DNA from: Datura wrightii
Lineage: Eukaryota > Streptophyta > Magnoliopsida > Solanales > Solanaceae
Reading direction: 5' to 3'
NCBI GenBank assembly: GCA_035772735.1
Contig: JASDFA010000003.1
Location: forward strand, 99,982,501 to 100,046,500
DNA: 64,000 nt
In this document: positions 46,470-56,416 of the stretch, piece by piece
Position numbering within the stretch: the stretch's first letter is position 1
Layout: the number at the start of each line of letters is the position of its first letter
Translations under genes and position numbers: made by a program
The notes under the pieces: generated by a model
The model's database searches: none
What the model saw: the letters and a program-made list of their open reading frames with translations, nothing else
Told to the model about the DNA's origin: nothing

Positions 46470-46843
46470 TGATGTGTTGTGAGTTTACAACACTTTCAGC
46501 GCTTAAAACTGGGAAATAAGCATGGACTTAGGTGTGTTTATGTGGATATGAGGCACTTTTACTTTGATTTTAGGAAAATAGATGTTGGAGTTGAATTGTG
46601 CAAAAGATGGAGAAAATTGCAGAAAAGTGGCTAAGTATAGACCTCAGTACGAGCCGTACTAAGATTGTGTAAGTCCAGGCCAAGAATGTTAAGGTAAAGG
46701 CAACTTACAGCTCATGGTACGAGCCATACCTTCCCGATACGAGCCATGCCATGGAAGTTTTAGAAAACTCGAAAAGATTTTACACAGGAAGTACGAGAAG
46801 GAGTCACAGATCATAGAACCGAGGTACGAGTTGTACCAAGTGA
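46470..46843 (+). repeat. Start of the 3' LTR of relic D, cut by element E
   Basis: It begins TGATGTGTTGTGAG with an inverted repeat in the first 25 bases (GTGTTGT 46474-46480, ACAACAC 46487-46493). Palindrome-like words built on GTACGAGCCGTAC occur at 46640-46840 in at least five variants. Element E begins where this cluster ends. Confidence 0.65.
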
Positions 46844-48312
46844 TGTCACCCCAGAGCACGCAAGCGCACGTGGTTGTCAAGTAATATAGGATTTTGAAGT
46901 CCAGATATCGTACCTAAGGGACTTGCCAATTTAATCTTTATAAGATTGTACTTTGATTTCACTAATCTACAAAAAAGTAAAATGAAGATTGATTTGGAAA
47001 ATTAAACTACTAAAACTTCAAATATAAAAGTAACTAAAACAAATGCAAGTTTGATTGTATTTCGATAATGATGAAAGATTAGGGCAATGACACTTAGTTG
47101 GTTTGAAGTTGAGTTTTTCAAATGTAATTAAACCGGCATGATTCTTCCTTGGTTGTTAGTTGCAATTTTCTATCCCATTTCTTGCCACTATCCCTAGCAT
47201 CCAAAAAGTATTCCATGAACCCTAACACTTATATCCCTATGGTCACATGAGAACAATAAAATGACGATTATGCCTATTTGTATTTTAACTAAATGAGGTT
47301 GAAGGGTATATCCGTATCCTCAACAACAACTTCTATCCTATCACCAATGGGTTCAAGGGTCTTTGAATTCCTGTTCTGTATTTATTTTAAACCCTTTTCG
47401 ATTGAAAGCGAACAGATTACTTACAAGGTGATCAATCTCATAAATAAATACAAACAACCATAATTGAAGAATCAAAATCAAGTCTAATTAGTCTTTTAAA
47501 CAATCAACTATTCACCATGGCCACAACCCTAGAATATGAGTTTAGCCACTCATAGACAAGAGAAAAAACAAATACTTATTCATCATCATGTGAAAATACG
47601 AAGTAAAGAAGAGAAAACCTAGTTGTAGAACTTTGTCTTCCTTCTAAATGCTTTACCAGCTTTCATGAATGAACTATAGAATAAAAATGAGTAAAGACTG
47701 CTTCAAGAAGTTTAAAACTCCTTAAAAAATGACCTAAGGACACTATTTATAGATGAGCCTTCAAATGAAGTTTCTGCCCTTCAAAACTTGGCTTTAAAAT
47801 CATCATTTTCGCCTCAAAATGACCCTGGCGCGCCGCCCCTCCTATCTCGCCACAACCTTAGTCAAATTTCAAACAATTTCATCTCTGGATAGGGTCTGGC
47901 ACGCTGCCCCCTTCATCTCGCCAAAGTGTTCGTCAAATTTCTATAAGTCTGGATACCTCTGGCGCGGGGCACCACTCATCTCGCTAAATATTTGAAGTGC
48001 AATTCTCTGAAGTTTGAGAGCTGGCACGGCGCGCCAACCATAGCACTAGACTGAGATTCTTATTCTCTGAAGTTTGGGACTTGGTGTTGGGCACCAGCAA
48101 TAGCACCAAACCCGTCAGATCCTCAAATCTTTATTTCGTGCATCATTTTGAGCCCATTTTATTTACTTTCCTTCTCAAATCAACTCAAATTGTTTGTTAG
48201 CACATAAAATACTCACACACATGAATTTAAGCATAAATTAAGTATTATGAACTCAAAACATGATCAAATATCGGTAAAAACATGGAAAATGGGCATAAAA
48301 ATATGCCCAACA
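46844..48312 (-). repeat. 3' LTR of element E (about 1469 bp)
   Basis: On the minus strand it starts TGTTGGGCATA at 48312 with an 8-bp inverted repeat (plus-strand TGGGCATA 48290-48297, TATGCCCA 48302-48309). It ends near 46844 (TGTCACC on the plus strand; 46841 is also possible). TATAAATA on the minus strand is at 47751-47744. Upstream of it are about five loose repeats of a CTGGCGCGCC...ATCTCGCCA phrase (47820-48070). Confidence 0.75.
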
Positions 48313-48628
48313 TCTCCACCCCACACTTAAACCACTGTTCATCCTTGAACAATCCTTAAAACACACCTATACTCATGTTTTACCATCACACTTGACACCT
48401 CTATCAACTCATACCCAACCAACTAGCATGGAGCATGCATAAAGTGTTTTATCATCATACAACAATTCTCAACAAAGCACATAGAAAGATTTCACAATCA
48501 AGAACACACAACCTCTATAAATGACTTATCCTTTCAACACAAAGGGCCAACATAATTAAGTATGACACATGCAACAAGTAGTACACTGAATTAGACCTCT
48601 TTTGCCCCTTACTTTTGGTGATGTTCCT
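48313..48628 (-). promoter_or_regulatory. 3' end of element E internal region: AGGA hairpin and polypurine tract
   Basis: On the minus strand TGTTCA-AGGA-TGAACA (48351-48336, a perfect 6-bp stem) precedes GTGGTTTAAGTGTGGGGTGG and the LTR start. The rest to 48628 is non-coding. TTCCT at 48624-48628 is the left target-site duplication of element C. Confidence 0.78.
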
Positions 48629-50052
48629 TGATCTTGGGCAAATTTATATGCCCAAGTGATACTCAAAAGTACCATTTTCGCCTTGTTTATCTATCAAGGT
48701 GTATACATTCTCATGTAATTGGTAATAAAATGTGAATTTATACTAACCAACATGATTAGCATTGTTTTGCAGGTAAAATGTAATTTTGGGAAGCTTAAAT
48801 GCATGTTGGAGGATATCGGGGTTGGACTTGGATGCGAGCAAGGAACAAGGCAGTGGACAACATGAAATAAAGGGGCTCCACGATGGAGCCGTGTCACGCT
48901 GCAATCGCGGAGGCCTTCTGCTTGGATAGGGAAATTTCGCCCAAATTCCAGAGAGGGTCCGCGTCCGGTCCGTGGCACGGTGGCTTGGCTCCGCGTTGCT
49001 CGCCGTGCCACGTTGAGCTTTAATTCCTGGACCCCCAGTTCCAGTGAGGGTCCGCGTTCGTAGCGTGTCACGGAGGCAGTGCTCCGCGATGCACTCTGTG
49101 ACACGTTGCTCGTTATTCCGGGAAAAATTCCTAGCAGTATAAATAGAACACTTAGGTTCATTTTTCAAGATTCTGACTTGGTGGAGCAAGAACGTGGGTT
49201 ACAGGCAGTTGAGGGACGAAAATATCAGGGTTTTTTCTCTCTTTCTTTCTTCTTTAATTCAATTGCTTGTATGATTAACACTCATTTAAAGATGTTTAAT
49301 CCACAAATGAGTGGCTAATTCCTCTTCTTGCTGAGGTTATGAACAATTGTGATGAAATGTGATCATTGATTCTTTGGGTTTTTCATCTTTTCTTCCATGT
49401 TGTTCTATTAATTCTTGTTCTTACTGCATTAATGAGTGGCCTACATTAATGTACATCTAAAAAGTCCGGTTTCACTTGAGAGAGCAAGAAATTGGAAAGT
49501 TGTGAATTAATAGGATATGATCTTTACTTGATTTGGGAAAATTGGGAATTGATTTACTTTCAGGATAGAAATATACCTGAAAGTCGTATTAGTCAATTTA
49601 GGAACCGGGTTTGTATGGCTAGAACATGAATTGCATTTAATCACAGAAATGTAGGTGGATGGTTCATGATTCTTAAGTGAGGTTAAATACGAGAGTTTTA
49701 ATTTCTTAGCAAACGTTCTTGGCTAGCAACTGGAGGAAAAGATTAACCAAATTATGATGATAAGTAATTTCATTACATGTTCGTTTAACCTCCACATGCT
49801 CTCATTCATAGTTCAGACTCAAAGTAGATAATTGTTTTAGCTTTAGTATAAAAATTATAAAACAAACTATCAAACTCTTGGTTACACTGTTGTCTGCATT
49901 TTTAGAAGTAAAATATAGTACACTTGAGCAGATTGCACTTCATCCAAGTCTTTGTGGGATTGATACTTGGCTTACTAAAGCCACTTACTACTTGTTCGAC
50001 CACGTGCACTTGCGTGTAGTTATATACCCATATAACGCAAACAGACCGAACA
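48629..50052 (+). repeat. 5' LTR of element C (1424 bp)
   Basis: Starts TGATCTTGGGCA and ends ACAGACCGAACA. The first 28 bases hold an 8-bp inverted repeat (CTTGGGCA 48633-48640, TGCCCAAG 48649-48656). Three CpG-rich modules lie at 48880-48945, 48960-49020 and 49064-49108; the TATA box TATAAATA follows at 49138-49145. Confidence 0.94.
49064..49145 (+). promoter_or_regulatory. CpG-rich palindromic module and TATA box in element C LTR
   Basis: CGTGTCACGGAGG, then GCTCCGCGATGC, then ACTCTGTGACACGTTG ends 29 bp before TATAAATA. The 3' LTR copy (58700-58746; TATA 58776-58783) has the perfect arm CTCCGTGACACG. I read it as the core of the LTR promoter. Confidence 0.7.
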
Positions 50053-50058
50053 AGTTTT

Positions 50059-50077
50059 TGGCGCCGTTGCCGGGGAC
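50059..50077 (+). promoter_or_regulatory. Primer-binding site for tRNA-Asp, element C
   Basis: TGGCGCCGTTGCCGGGGAC, six bases after the 5' LTR, is a perfect complement to the 3' end of plant tRNA-Asp. Confidence 0.92.
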
Positions 50078-50297
50078 TTGGAAATTGGTGAATTTGTTTT
50101 AAGTGTTAATTTATTGTATTTTTATTTTCTTAGTGTTGACAACTTGGTCTTAGCCTTTATTTTGCAGACTTAATTTCTGTTGAACACTGGCAAGAGACAA
50201 GGAGCTGGTGGAATCGTATATAGAGCCAGAAAGGATATTTCACAGTAAACGGAGAGAAGCTCTACAAAGAAAGCTGCAGTTGCTCAGACAGACGATC

Positions 50298-52353
50298 ATG
50301 GAGCAACAACAGAATCCACCGGTAGTACGGGCAGTGTTAGTGCCCGAAGAAGTAGCACCTCGGCCGGTTCGCGAGGTGGCAATCCCACATGCTAATAATG
50401 TCACATCTAGCATCCGCAAACCTGAGCCAGGAGGGAGGTTTGAACTTAAACAGAATATGGTGCAATTGCTGCACACTAGCGGGCAGTTTAGCGGTCTCCC
50501 TCATGAAGATCCACAGCAGCATCTCCAAAATTTTTTGGAGATAAGTGACACTTACATCCCCGCTGGAGTGTCATTAGATTATGTCTGTATTACATTGTTC
50601 CCATTCTCACTACTGGGAGAAGCCAAGAGGTGGTTGAAAGCTGAGCCACTGAATTCTATTTCTACGTGGGATGATCTTGCAAGGAAATTCTTGATATGGT
50701 TTTTTCCCTCCGGTAAAACAGCAAGACTTAGAAGTCAAATTCTAAGTTTCAAACAAAGAGAGGGAGAAAATTTATATCAGGCTTGGGAGAGATTCAAATC
50801 CATGTTGCGGGATTGTCCTCATCATCATCAGTCCAATGATGTGCTGGTGCACACTTTTATAGAGGGTTTGGAACCCCACACCAAAATATTGCTAGACTCA
50901 GCAGCTGGAGGACAAGCACTGGAGAAAACTTATGAGGAGCTGTATACCTTGTTGAACCGTATTTCGCAGGGCAATCCAGAATGGAATGCTGATTCATCAA
51001 GAGGCGGGACAAGGAAAGCAGCAAGAGTGCTCGAAGTGGATAGGTTTACAGCTATCGCTGCACAGATAGCTGCATTGCAAAATCAACTTAACACCCACTT
51101 CGGCAACATGACAATGATCCAGCCTCAAGCCCCAGTGAATGCTGTGCAGCAAATGTGGTGTGAAGTGTGTGGAAGCAGTGAGCACTCAACTGAGTGTTGT
51201 GGAGCCAATCCTGACTCGGTAAACTTTGTGGGTAATGCGCAAAGGAACCACCAACAGTATGGTAGTAGCTACAATTCCAATTAGAGGAATCACCCTAATT
51301 TCTCATGGGGTAGCAACAACCATCAGAGACAAAGTTCGGGTCAGGGTGTGCAAAGGAACCAAGGAGGGCAGCAGAATTATCAAGCACAATTCAGAAACAA
51401 CAATGCACCTCCTCCACCACCATCACCCAGCATTGAGGAGATGTTCAAGACCATGATAGCTAACCAAGCTCAATTGCAGGCTGACTATGTGAAATTGGCA
51501 GCCGAAGTGAAAAACAACCAGTTAGCTACCAAGGCACTTGAATATCAATTTGGGAAATTTTCTAGTGCCCAAAACACAAGGCCTAGAGGAGGACTACCGA
51601 GCGACACGGATCCCAATCCCAAGCAGGTAAATGCAGTGACCACAAGGAGTGGTTTGCAACTGAAAGAGGTGGAACCAGAAAGACCACCTCAACAGTTGGG
51701 AGCAGCTAAAGTTGAGAGGGAGCAAAGTACTGAGAGGGGGAAGACTAAGGAAGCTGAATCAGAAAGACCTCCACCCCCGTTCCCTCAACGACTAAATAAA
51801 CACAAGGAGGGGGCGTGTTTCAATAAATTCATGGAGGTGCTGAAACAGGTACATATTAACTTACCTCTTGTTGATGTTTTGCAGGGAGTGCCAAAATATG
51901 CTAAGTATATAAAGGACATCGTGGCAAACAAAAGTCGGTTGACTGAGTATGCTACGGTGGTTCTAACGGAGGAATGCACTTCCCGGATTCAAAATAGACT
52001 GCCCACAAAGCTCAAAGACCCTGGGAGCTTTACTATCCAGATTACTATTGGGCAGAGCATCCGAGCTCGTGGATTGTGTGATTTGGGAGCGAGCATAAAT
52101 TTGATGCCTTCATCGGTATTCAGAAAGTTGGGTCTAGGGAGTCCTAGACCCACAACAGTAATCTTGCAATTGACGGATCGGTCCTTAGCCAGGCCTGATG
52201 GCATTGTGGAGGACGTTCTGGTGCAAGTTGGCTCCTTAATTTTCCGGTAGATTTTGTCGTGCTGGATTTTGAAACAGACACGGAAGTCCCATTTATTTTG
52301 GGACGTCCTTTCTTGGCAACCGAGAAAGCACTAATTGATGTAGCTGCGGGGTA
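50298..52353 (+). pseudogene. gag: gag-protease, element C (one stop, one frameshift)
   Basis: ATG at 50298 (M-E-Q-Q-Q-N-P-P-V-V). The capsid core holds F-P-F-S-L-L-G-E-A-K-R-W-L, W-D-D-L-A-R-K-F-L-I-W-F-F-P-S and F-K-Q-R-E-G-E-N-L-Y-Q-A-W. The zinc knuckle is C-E-V-C-G-S-S-E-H-S-T-E-C-C. A single TAG at 51282-51284 interrupts a frame that continues in phase through a glutamine/asparagine-rich stretch, a proline patch and N-A-V-T-T-R-S-G-L. Protease follows with R-G-L-C-D-L-G-A-S-I-N-L-M-P near 52080. A one-base deletion near 52245 shifts the frame; V-P-F-I-L-G-R-P-F-L-A-T then reads to TAG at 52351-52353. The frame would be about 685 codons, and nothing resembling reverse transcriptase follows. 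Confidence 0.9.
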
Positions 52354-52909
52354 GCTAACAATGCAAGCACACGATTTTTCTTTTCATTTTCTTTTCTTGA
52401 TTGACTACAAAATTTTTCGTTTTAGTTTTTGTTTATTTGTATTTAGAGTGAAACCTATAATTCTAACCAATTTTGTATAGTGAGATGAATTTCAGGTCAA
52501 AATCGCGAAGGAAAAGTCGAGGTATGAAAAATTAATAAAAAGTGGCAAATAGTGAGCTGAGGCGACAGCTCCGTGTCACGGAGGTGGACCTCCGCGTTAC
52601 CTCCGTGACACGTTGAGGTACAATCTGGATTTTTTAAAAATTTCCAGAACAGGGTCACGATGGCTCCGTGTCACGGAGGCAGTGCACCGCGATGCACTCC
52701 GTGACACGTTGCCGTGTATATCGCGACGGGTCACACCGGGTCGCCGGGTGACCCGCGCGATTTCCCTATTTTTTAACCCCGAAAACCCTCCCTTTTCCCT
52801 TATTTTTCAATCTCTCCGCGACCAAACCCCCCAAAACCCATCCCCCATCAACGTGACATGGAGTAGGCCAAGAAATTCAACAAGTTTTCTTCGATTCTTC
52901 AAAGTCAAG
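52354..52909 (+). promoter_or_regulatory. Candidate internal promoter and first leader exon of the accessory ORF, element C
   Basis: Two copies of the LTR palindromic module occur here, 52572-52615 and 52667-52711, followed by GGGTCGCCGGGTGACCCGCG (52740-52759), itself a hairpin. An AT-rich stretch (CCTATTTTTTAACC, 52766-52779) could serve as a weak TATA region. A C-rich stretch leads to the candidate splice donor at 52910. The copies suggest that the LTR promoter module was reused for the accessory ORF. Confidence 0.55.
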
Positions 52910-53599
52910 GTATGTTTTTCGATTTCCTCTCAATTCTTGTCGAATTTCTTCGATATTAAGCATGTGAGGTGAGCTAAATTGCCCTAAGTAGAAATTAATC
53001 ATGAATTCAATTGAATTGTTGTTGATGAGTGTTCGGAATGTCGTTATGATTGCTTGAACTTGTCGATTGCATAAATTAATCGAATTTGCTTGATAATATC
53101 AATTCTAGGGCTTGTATTTTGAATTTGAAGTTGAAAATGTAGTGAACTTCTGAGTTTCATGCCGGGATGTACATGTTGAATGAGATGCGTCGATGTACTA
53201 ATTGTTAGGATGTTAATAGAACGACGGATTCTCGGGTTAAGGGAATGTTGAAATTTGTAAGAATTTGGTTGGTTGTATAGGTTCGTGTAGATAAATTTTT
53301 GTTGTTGTTTTCGTTTCTTTGTTTTACTTTGCTAAGTGCGATGGGTAAAATATTAGCGATGGTAGTGATTGTGATTGGCTGTACGAAGTCTGAGTAGTAC
53401 GCAGAAGATATACCGTCGAATTTTTCGAACACACTAAGCATGATTGTATAGTTGGTTATTGTGTGTAAATAAAGATAATCTTGCCGTATTGTTGTAACTG
53501 TAGCTAAGGACTAAGTGTGGGGTAACCTAGCTTAACCCGACCTTAGCCGAAGTTTATATCCGTTAGCTTAACATTGATCTTGTCTACATGGGTTGACAG
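52910..53599 (+). other. Candidate leader intron of the accessory ORF, element C (690 bp)
   Basis: Donor CAAG/GTATGT at 52910; acceptor GGTTGACAG/GTAAAATGG ending at 53599, six bases before the ATG at 53605. The interval is T-rich, has stops in all frames and has no coding likeness. Element E has an intron candidate of 731 bp with the same acceptor-to-ATG spacing. Inferred from consensus only. Confidence 0.55.
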
Positions 53600-53604
53600 G
53601 TAAA

Positions 53605-54483
53605 ATGGCAAGCAGGCAAGAGAAAGGGAAAGGCGCATCAACTTCAGGCGCCGGAAGGAAGCGAATCAGACTGGGCACAGCAGTCCCAGAAGCACCAGCA
53701 GTTCCACGCGGCCAACGCCGCCAATACGGAACAAGATGGGTGACTGATGAGGGGAAAAAGTGGTACACAAAGCACAAAAAAAACAAATATTTCCCCGAGG
53801 AGCACATAGCACGGGAACCATTGGCACAGGAGTTCCCTAGGATGGTCCACCGGATCGAGGCAGCTAGGCTCAATTTCATTTTTGAAGAGCCCAAGGAATG
53901 CAATCTGCACCTGGTTCGGGAGTTCTATGCCAATTGGAACCGGACTATCAGAAGCCACACCATCAAAATCAGAGGGCAAATAGTCACTTTGGAGCCCCAC
54001 CACCTCAATGCCATCATAGCAGCGAGGGACACAGACACCCACGTACTCCGACAACTGAACATTACCCCACCGTATGTGGACATCAGACGCACACTGTGTG
54101 GGACCCGATTGACAGCTAGATGGTGCAGACACAAAGAAAGGGGCTACCACCAGACTCTGCCCTATTCACAGATGAACAGGGAAGCCAGAATATGGCTGAA
54201 GATAGTTTGTTCCTGCCTCATCCCGGGGGTACATATGAAAGATGTAACCCGAGATAGTGTATGCCTGGTGTACGCCCTGATAAAAGGGCTAGAGATCAAC
54301 GTGGGGGCGGTAATTATCTCCGCCATGAAGAGAGCCCGGTTGCACCAGGGGCACATGTATGGCCTTGGTGGACTACTCACCACCTTCCTCAGGGGCCTAG
54401 ATGATGATGAGGAGGCCCTTGACTATATCCCGCAGATGGGGCGGCGGGCCTTAGATGTTACTAAAACTAAGGCTCCCGACACC
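53605..54483 (+). pseudogene. Accessory ORF part 1 (putative plant transposon protein type), element C
   Basis: ATG at 53605 (M-A-S-R-Q-E-K-G-K-G-A-S-T-S-G), a basic start, then 293 open codons to the S insertion. Landmarks: H-L-V-R-E-F-Y-A-N-W, I-R-G-Q-I-V-T-L-E-P-H-H-L-N-A, N-R-E-A-R-I-W-L-K-I-V-C-S-C-L-I-P, V-T-R-D-S-V-C-L-V-Y-A-L-I-K-G-L-E-I-N-V-G, G-G-L-L-T-T-F-L-R. No signal peptide or membrane helix is seen, so the usual 'envelope-like' reading of extra ORFs is not supported. The frame continues beyond S at 56075. The family is known only as an uncharacterised plant transposon-linked protein; I do not know its role. Confidence 0.82.
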
Positions 54484-56069
54484 TGATCACAGGCAAAAAT
54501 AGCATGCCCGAGATATGCTTTATACCTTAATGTAGTTTTGTTTATCTAAGTTATTTTACATACTTTCATGTGATTTTATATAAATGTGAATATATATGCT
54601 AACCAACATGATTAGTCTTTGTTTTGTAGGTTTCAAGGATTTTGAGGAACTAATTCACAAGTTGGTGAAAGAAAGGAATGGAGTGGAAGCAATTGGCAAA
54701 AGTCGGCAAGGAGAATGCCTTGGCAAGGCTGGCTGCGCCAGGCAGCATGCTACGTTGTGCATGTGCCGCGCCCAGCGCCGTGCCACGCCCCTGCCAGGTG
54801 CACGAGAAAAGGCAGCAGCAGGCAGCAGTAGGCAGAAATCCAGCACGCCAGCGCCGTGCCACGCCAGGCCAGCAGCATGCCATCGCGCTGCATGAGCAGC
54901 GTGTCACGTTGGCCAGCGCGGTGACCCTCGGCAGTTTGGTTTCCAGAGGCACTTTCCAGAGAGCTTTCGCGTTGCCTCCGTGTCACGGAGGCAGTGCTCC
55001 GCGATACACTCCGTGACACGGAGCCGTTCCATGACAGGCTAAATTATGCACATTTTCCATTTACTATAAATAGGACCCTTAGCTCCTAAAATCATTTGGA
55101 TCACGATTTAATTCTGGAAAACTACCTAGGAGTGAAGGGAGAAGTGGGAGAACTCATCTAGGGTTTATCAAATTCCCTTCTCATCTACCAAATTCATGTA
55201 AGTATGTTAGTTTAGTATTAGTTAATTATAGTTTTACGAACATGAATGGCAAGAACCCTTCCTCTAGGGTTGAAGCCATGAATTATGATTGTGATTTTGT
55301 GAAATTGTTTTAGAATTAAGTTATTGATTGTTGTTTTCGTCTTGCATTCTGGATTCTTAGTTGTTTTTATGATTGATCACCATGAAAGCATATTTGTTAG
55401 CTTGAGTAATAGCTTGAGAAAGCATTACCTAGGTCAGGACATGAGAATGTGAGGAGCATGTTTGTATCTCGGGAGAGATTTTTGTGTCAGGATAGAAATA
55501 TACCTAACACCGTGCTTGGTTGACACACGGGGGTTATGAAAGACCAACTTGGGATGTCACATCACCACTCGAAGAAGTAGTTGTGAGGCTAAGTTGAGTT
55601 AAATGGTTAGACGCACGAAAGTCCCTAATCGTTTCCTCGTAAACCACAACATAATTGATTGCCCGCGACTAGAAAATTAAACTCCTCGCTCACAATGATG
55701 CAGTGAGGCTAGATTGCCATGTTTAGAGGCTCGAAAGACCATAAAAATGCAATTCTAATTATGTGAAATAACAATAAATAGTTCCATGCTTAACCCATTG
55801 CAAATCGTAGTATCGCATGATTAATTGGTTTTAAATCTATGTTGCTCCTAGAGTAATTTCAGAATACTTCGTTGACCCAAACTTAGACTTAATTAATCTC
55901 GATCGAAAATGTCTATAACCAACACTTGAGGTATTTAAGATCACACTAGAAATGGATAGTTAGAGGAATGGGTCCAGTCCCTGTGGGTTCGACAATCTGG
56001 TTCTTAAAAAGAGCCACTATATTACTTGCACGACCCGTACACTTGCGGACGCGTGAATCAGGCACGTCA
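54484..56069 (+). repeat. Solo LTR S (1586 bp), related to the element C LTR
   Basis: It starts TGATCACAGGC and ends GGCACGTCA, with ACACC duplicated on both sides (54479-54483, 56070-56074). The first 150 bp align with the element C LTR (CTAACCAACATGATTAG shared). 54720-55020 is very CpG-rich and ends with the palindromic module (54979-55020); TATAAATA follows at 55065-55072. No internal region is left, so the element was lost by recombination between its LTRs. Confidence 0.9.
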
Positions 56070-56074
56070 ACACC

Positions 56075-56416
56075 ACCCACGGGCCAGTGCTTACACTTGG
56101 CGAGCGACATGCTCGTGATGATCAGTATATGGCTCGAATGTATGGGATGCAGATGCTCCAGCTGAGGATAGGCGGGAGGCCGGCGACAGAGGAGGAGCTA
56201 TGGTAGCTCGAGCTAGACTACCTCTTCGGCGAAAATGCCAGGGCTCTATGCCGAGTGGGGCCAGCATTTGTAGAGCCCACAGATGATGACGTCCCCACAG
56301 ACGAGGAGACACATCGGGAGGACTCCGATGTGGAGTCCGATGAAGACGACGGGGGTGACTCAGACATGGGAGATGAAGCAGCAGCACCCGACGAAGAAGT
56401 GGAATACTTTGACTGA
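56075..56416 (+). pseudogene. Accessory ORF part 2, acidic C-terminus, element C
   Basis: After the second ACACC the accessory frame resumes in phase (T-H-G-P-V-L-T-L-G-E-R), with a single in-frame TAG at 56204-56206. It ends in a strongly acidic tail (S-D-V-E-S-D-E-D-D-G-G-D-S-D) at TGA 56414-56416. The original product would be about 406 residues. A's copy ends with a similar acidic tail, and both are followed by CAGGGAGTTCC. Confidence 0.8.

Larger units (their letters stand above)
43147..46843 (+). mobile_element. Relic D: 3' part of a pol-less Athila/Tat-like element
   Basis: It holds an accessory ORF pseudogene, an internal hairpin with purine tract, ~1.5 kb of 3' non-coding sequence and the first ~370 bp of a 3' LTR, plus strand. 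The 5' half is missing at the junction with element B; the 3' LTR is cut by element E at about 46844. Its parts match A, C and E by order and by motifs. Confidence 0.68.

Noticed and set aside
48743..49189. A 148-codon antisense ORF in the C-family LTR, also present at 58381-58827 and, as 136 codons, at 42622-43032
   Set aside because: The three copies are recent duplicates of one LTR, so their agreement is not independent evidence. The openness follows from the CpG-rich modules, which have few stops. No motif or start context supports it.
53644..54150. 168-codon minus-strand ORF across the accessory ORF
   Set aside because: Exact antisense of a conserved plus-strand coding region, with no motif of its own.
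53605..56416. Accessory ORF as a retroviral envelope-like gene, as proposed for extra ORFs in some plant elements
   Set aside because: No signal peptide, furin-type site or membrane helix is visible in the better preserved copy (C). Its basic start and acidic tail look intracellular.
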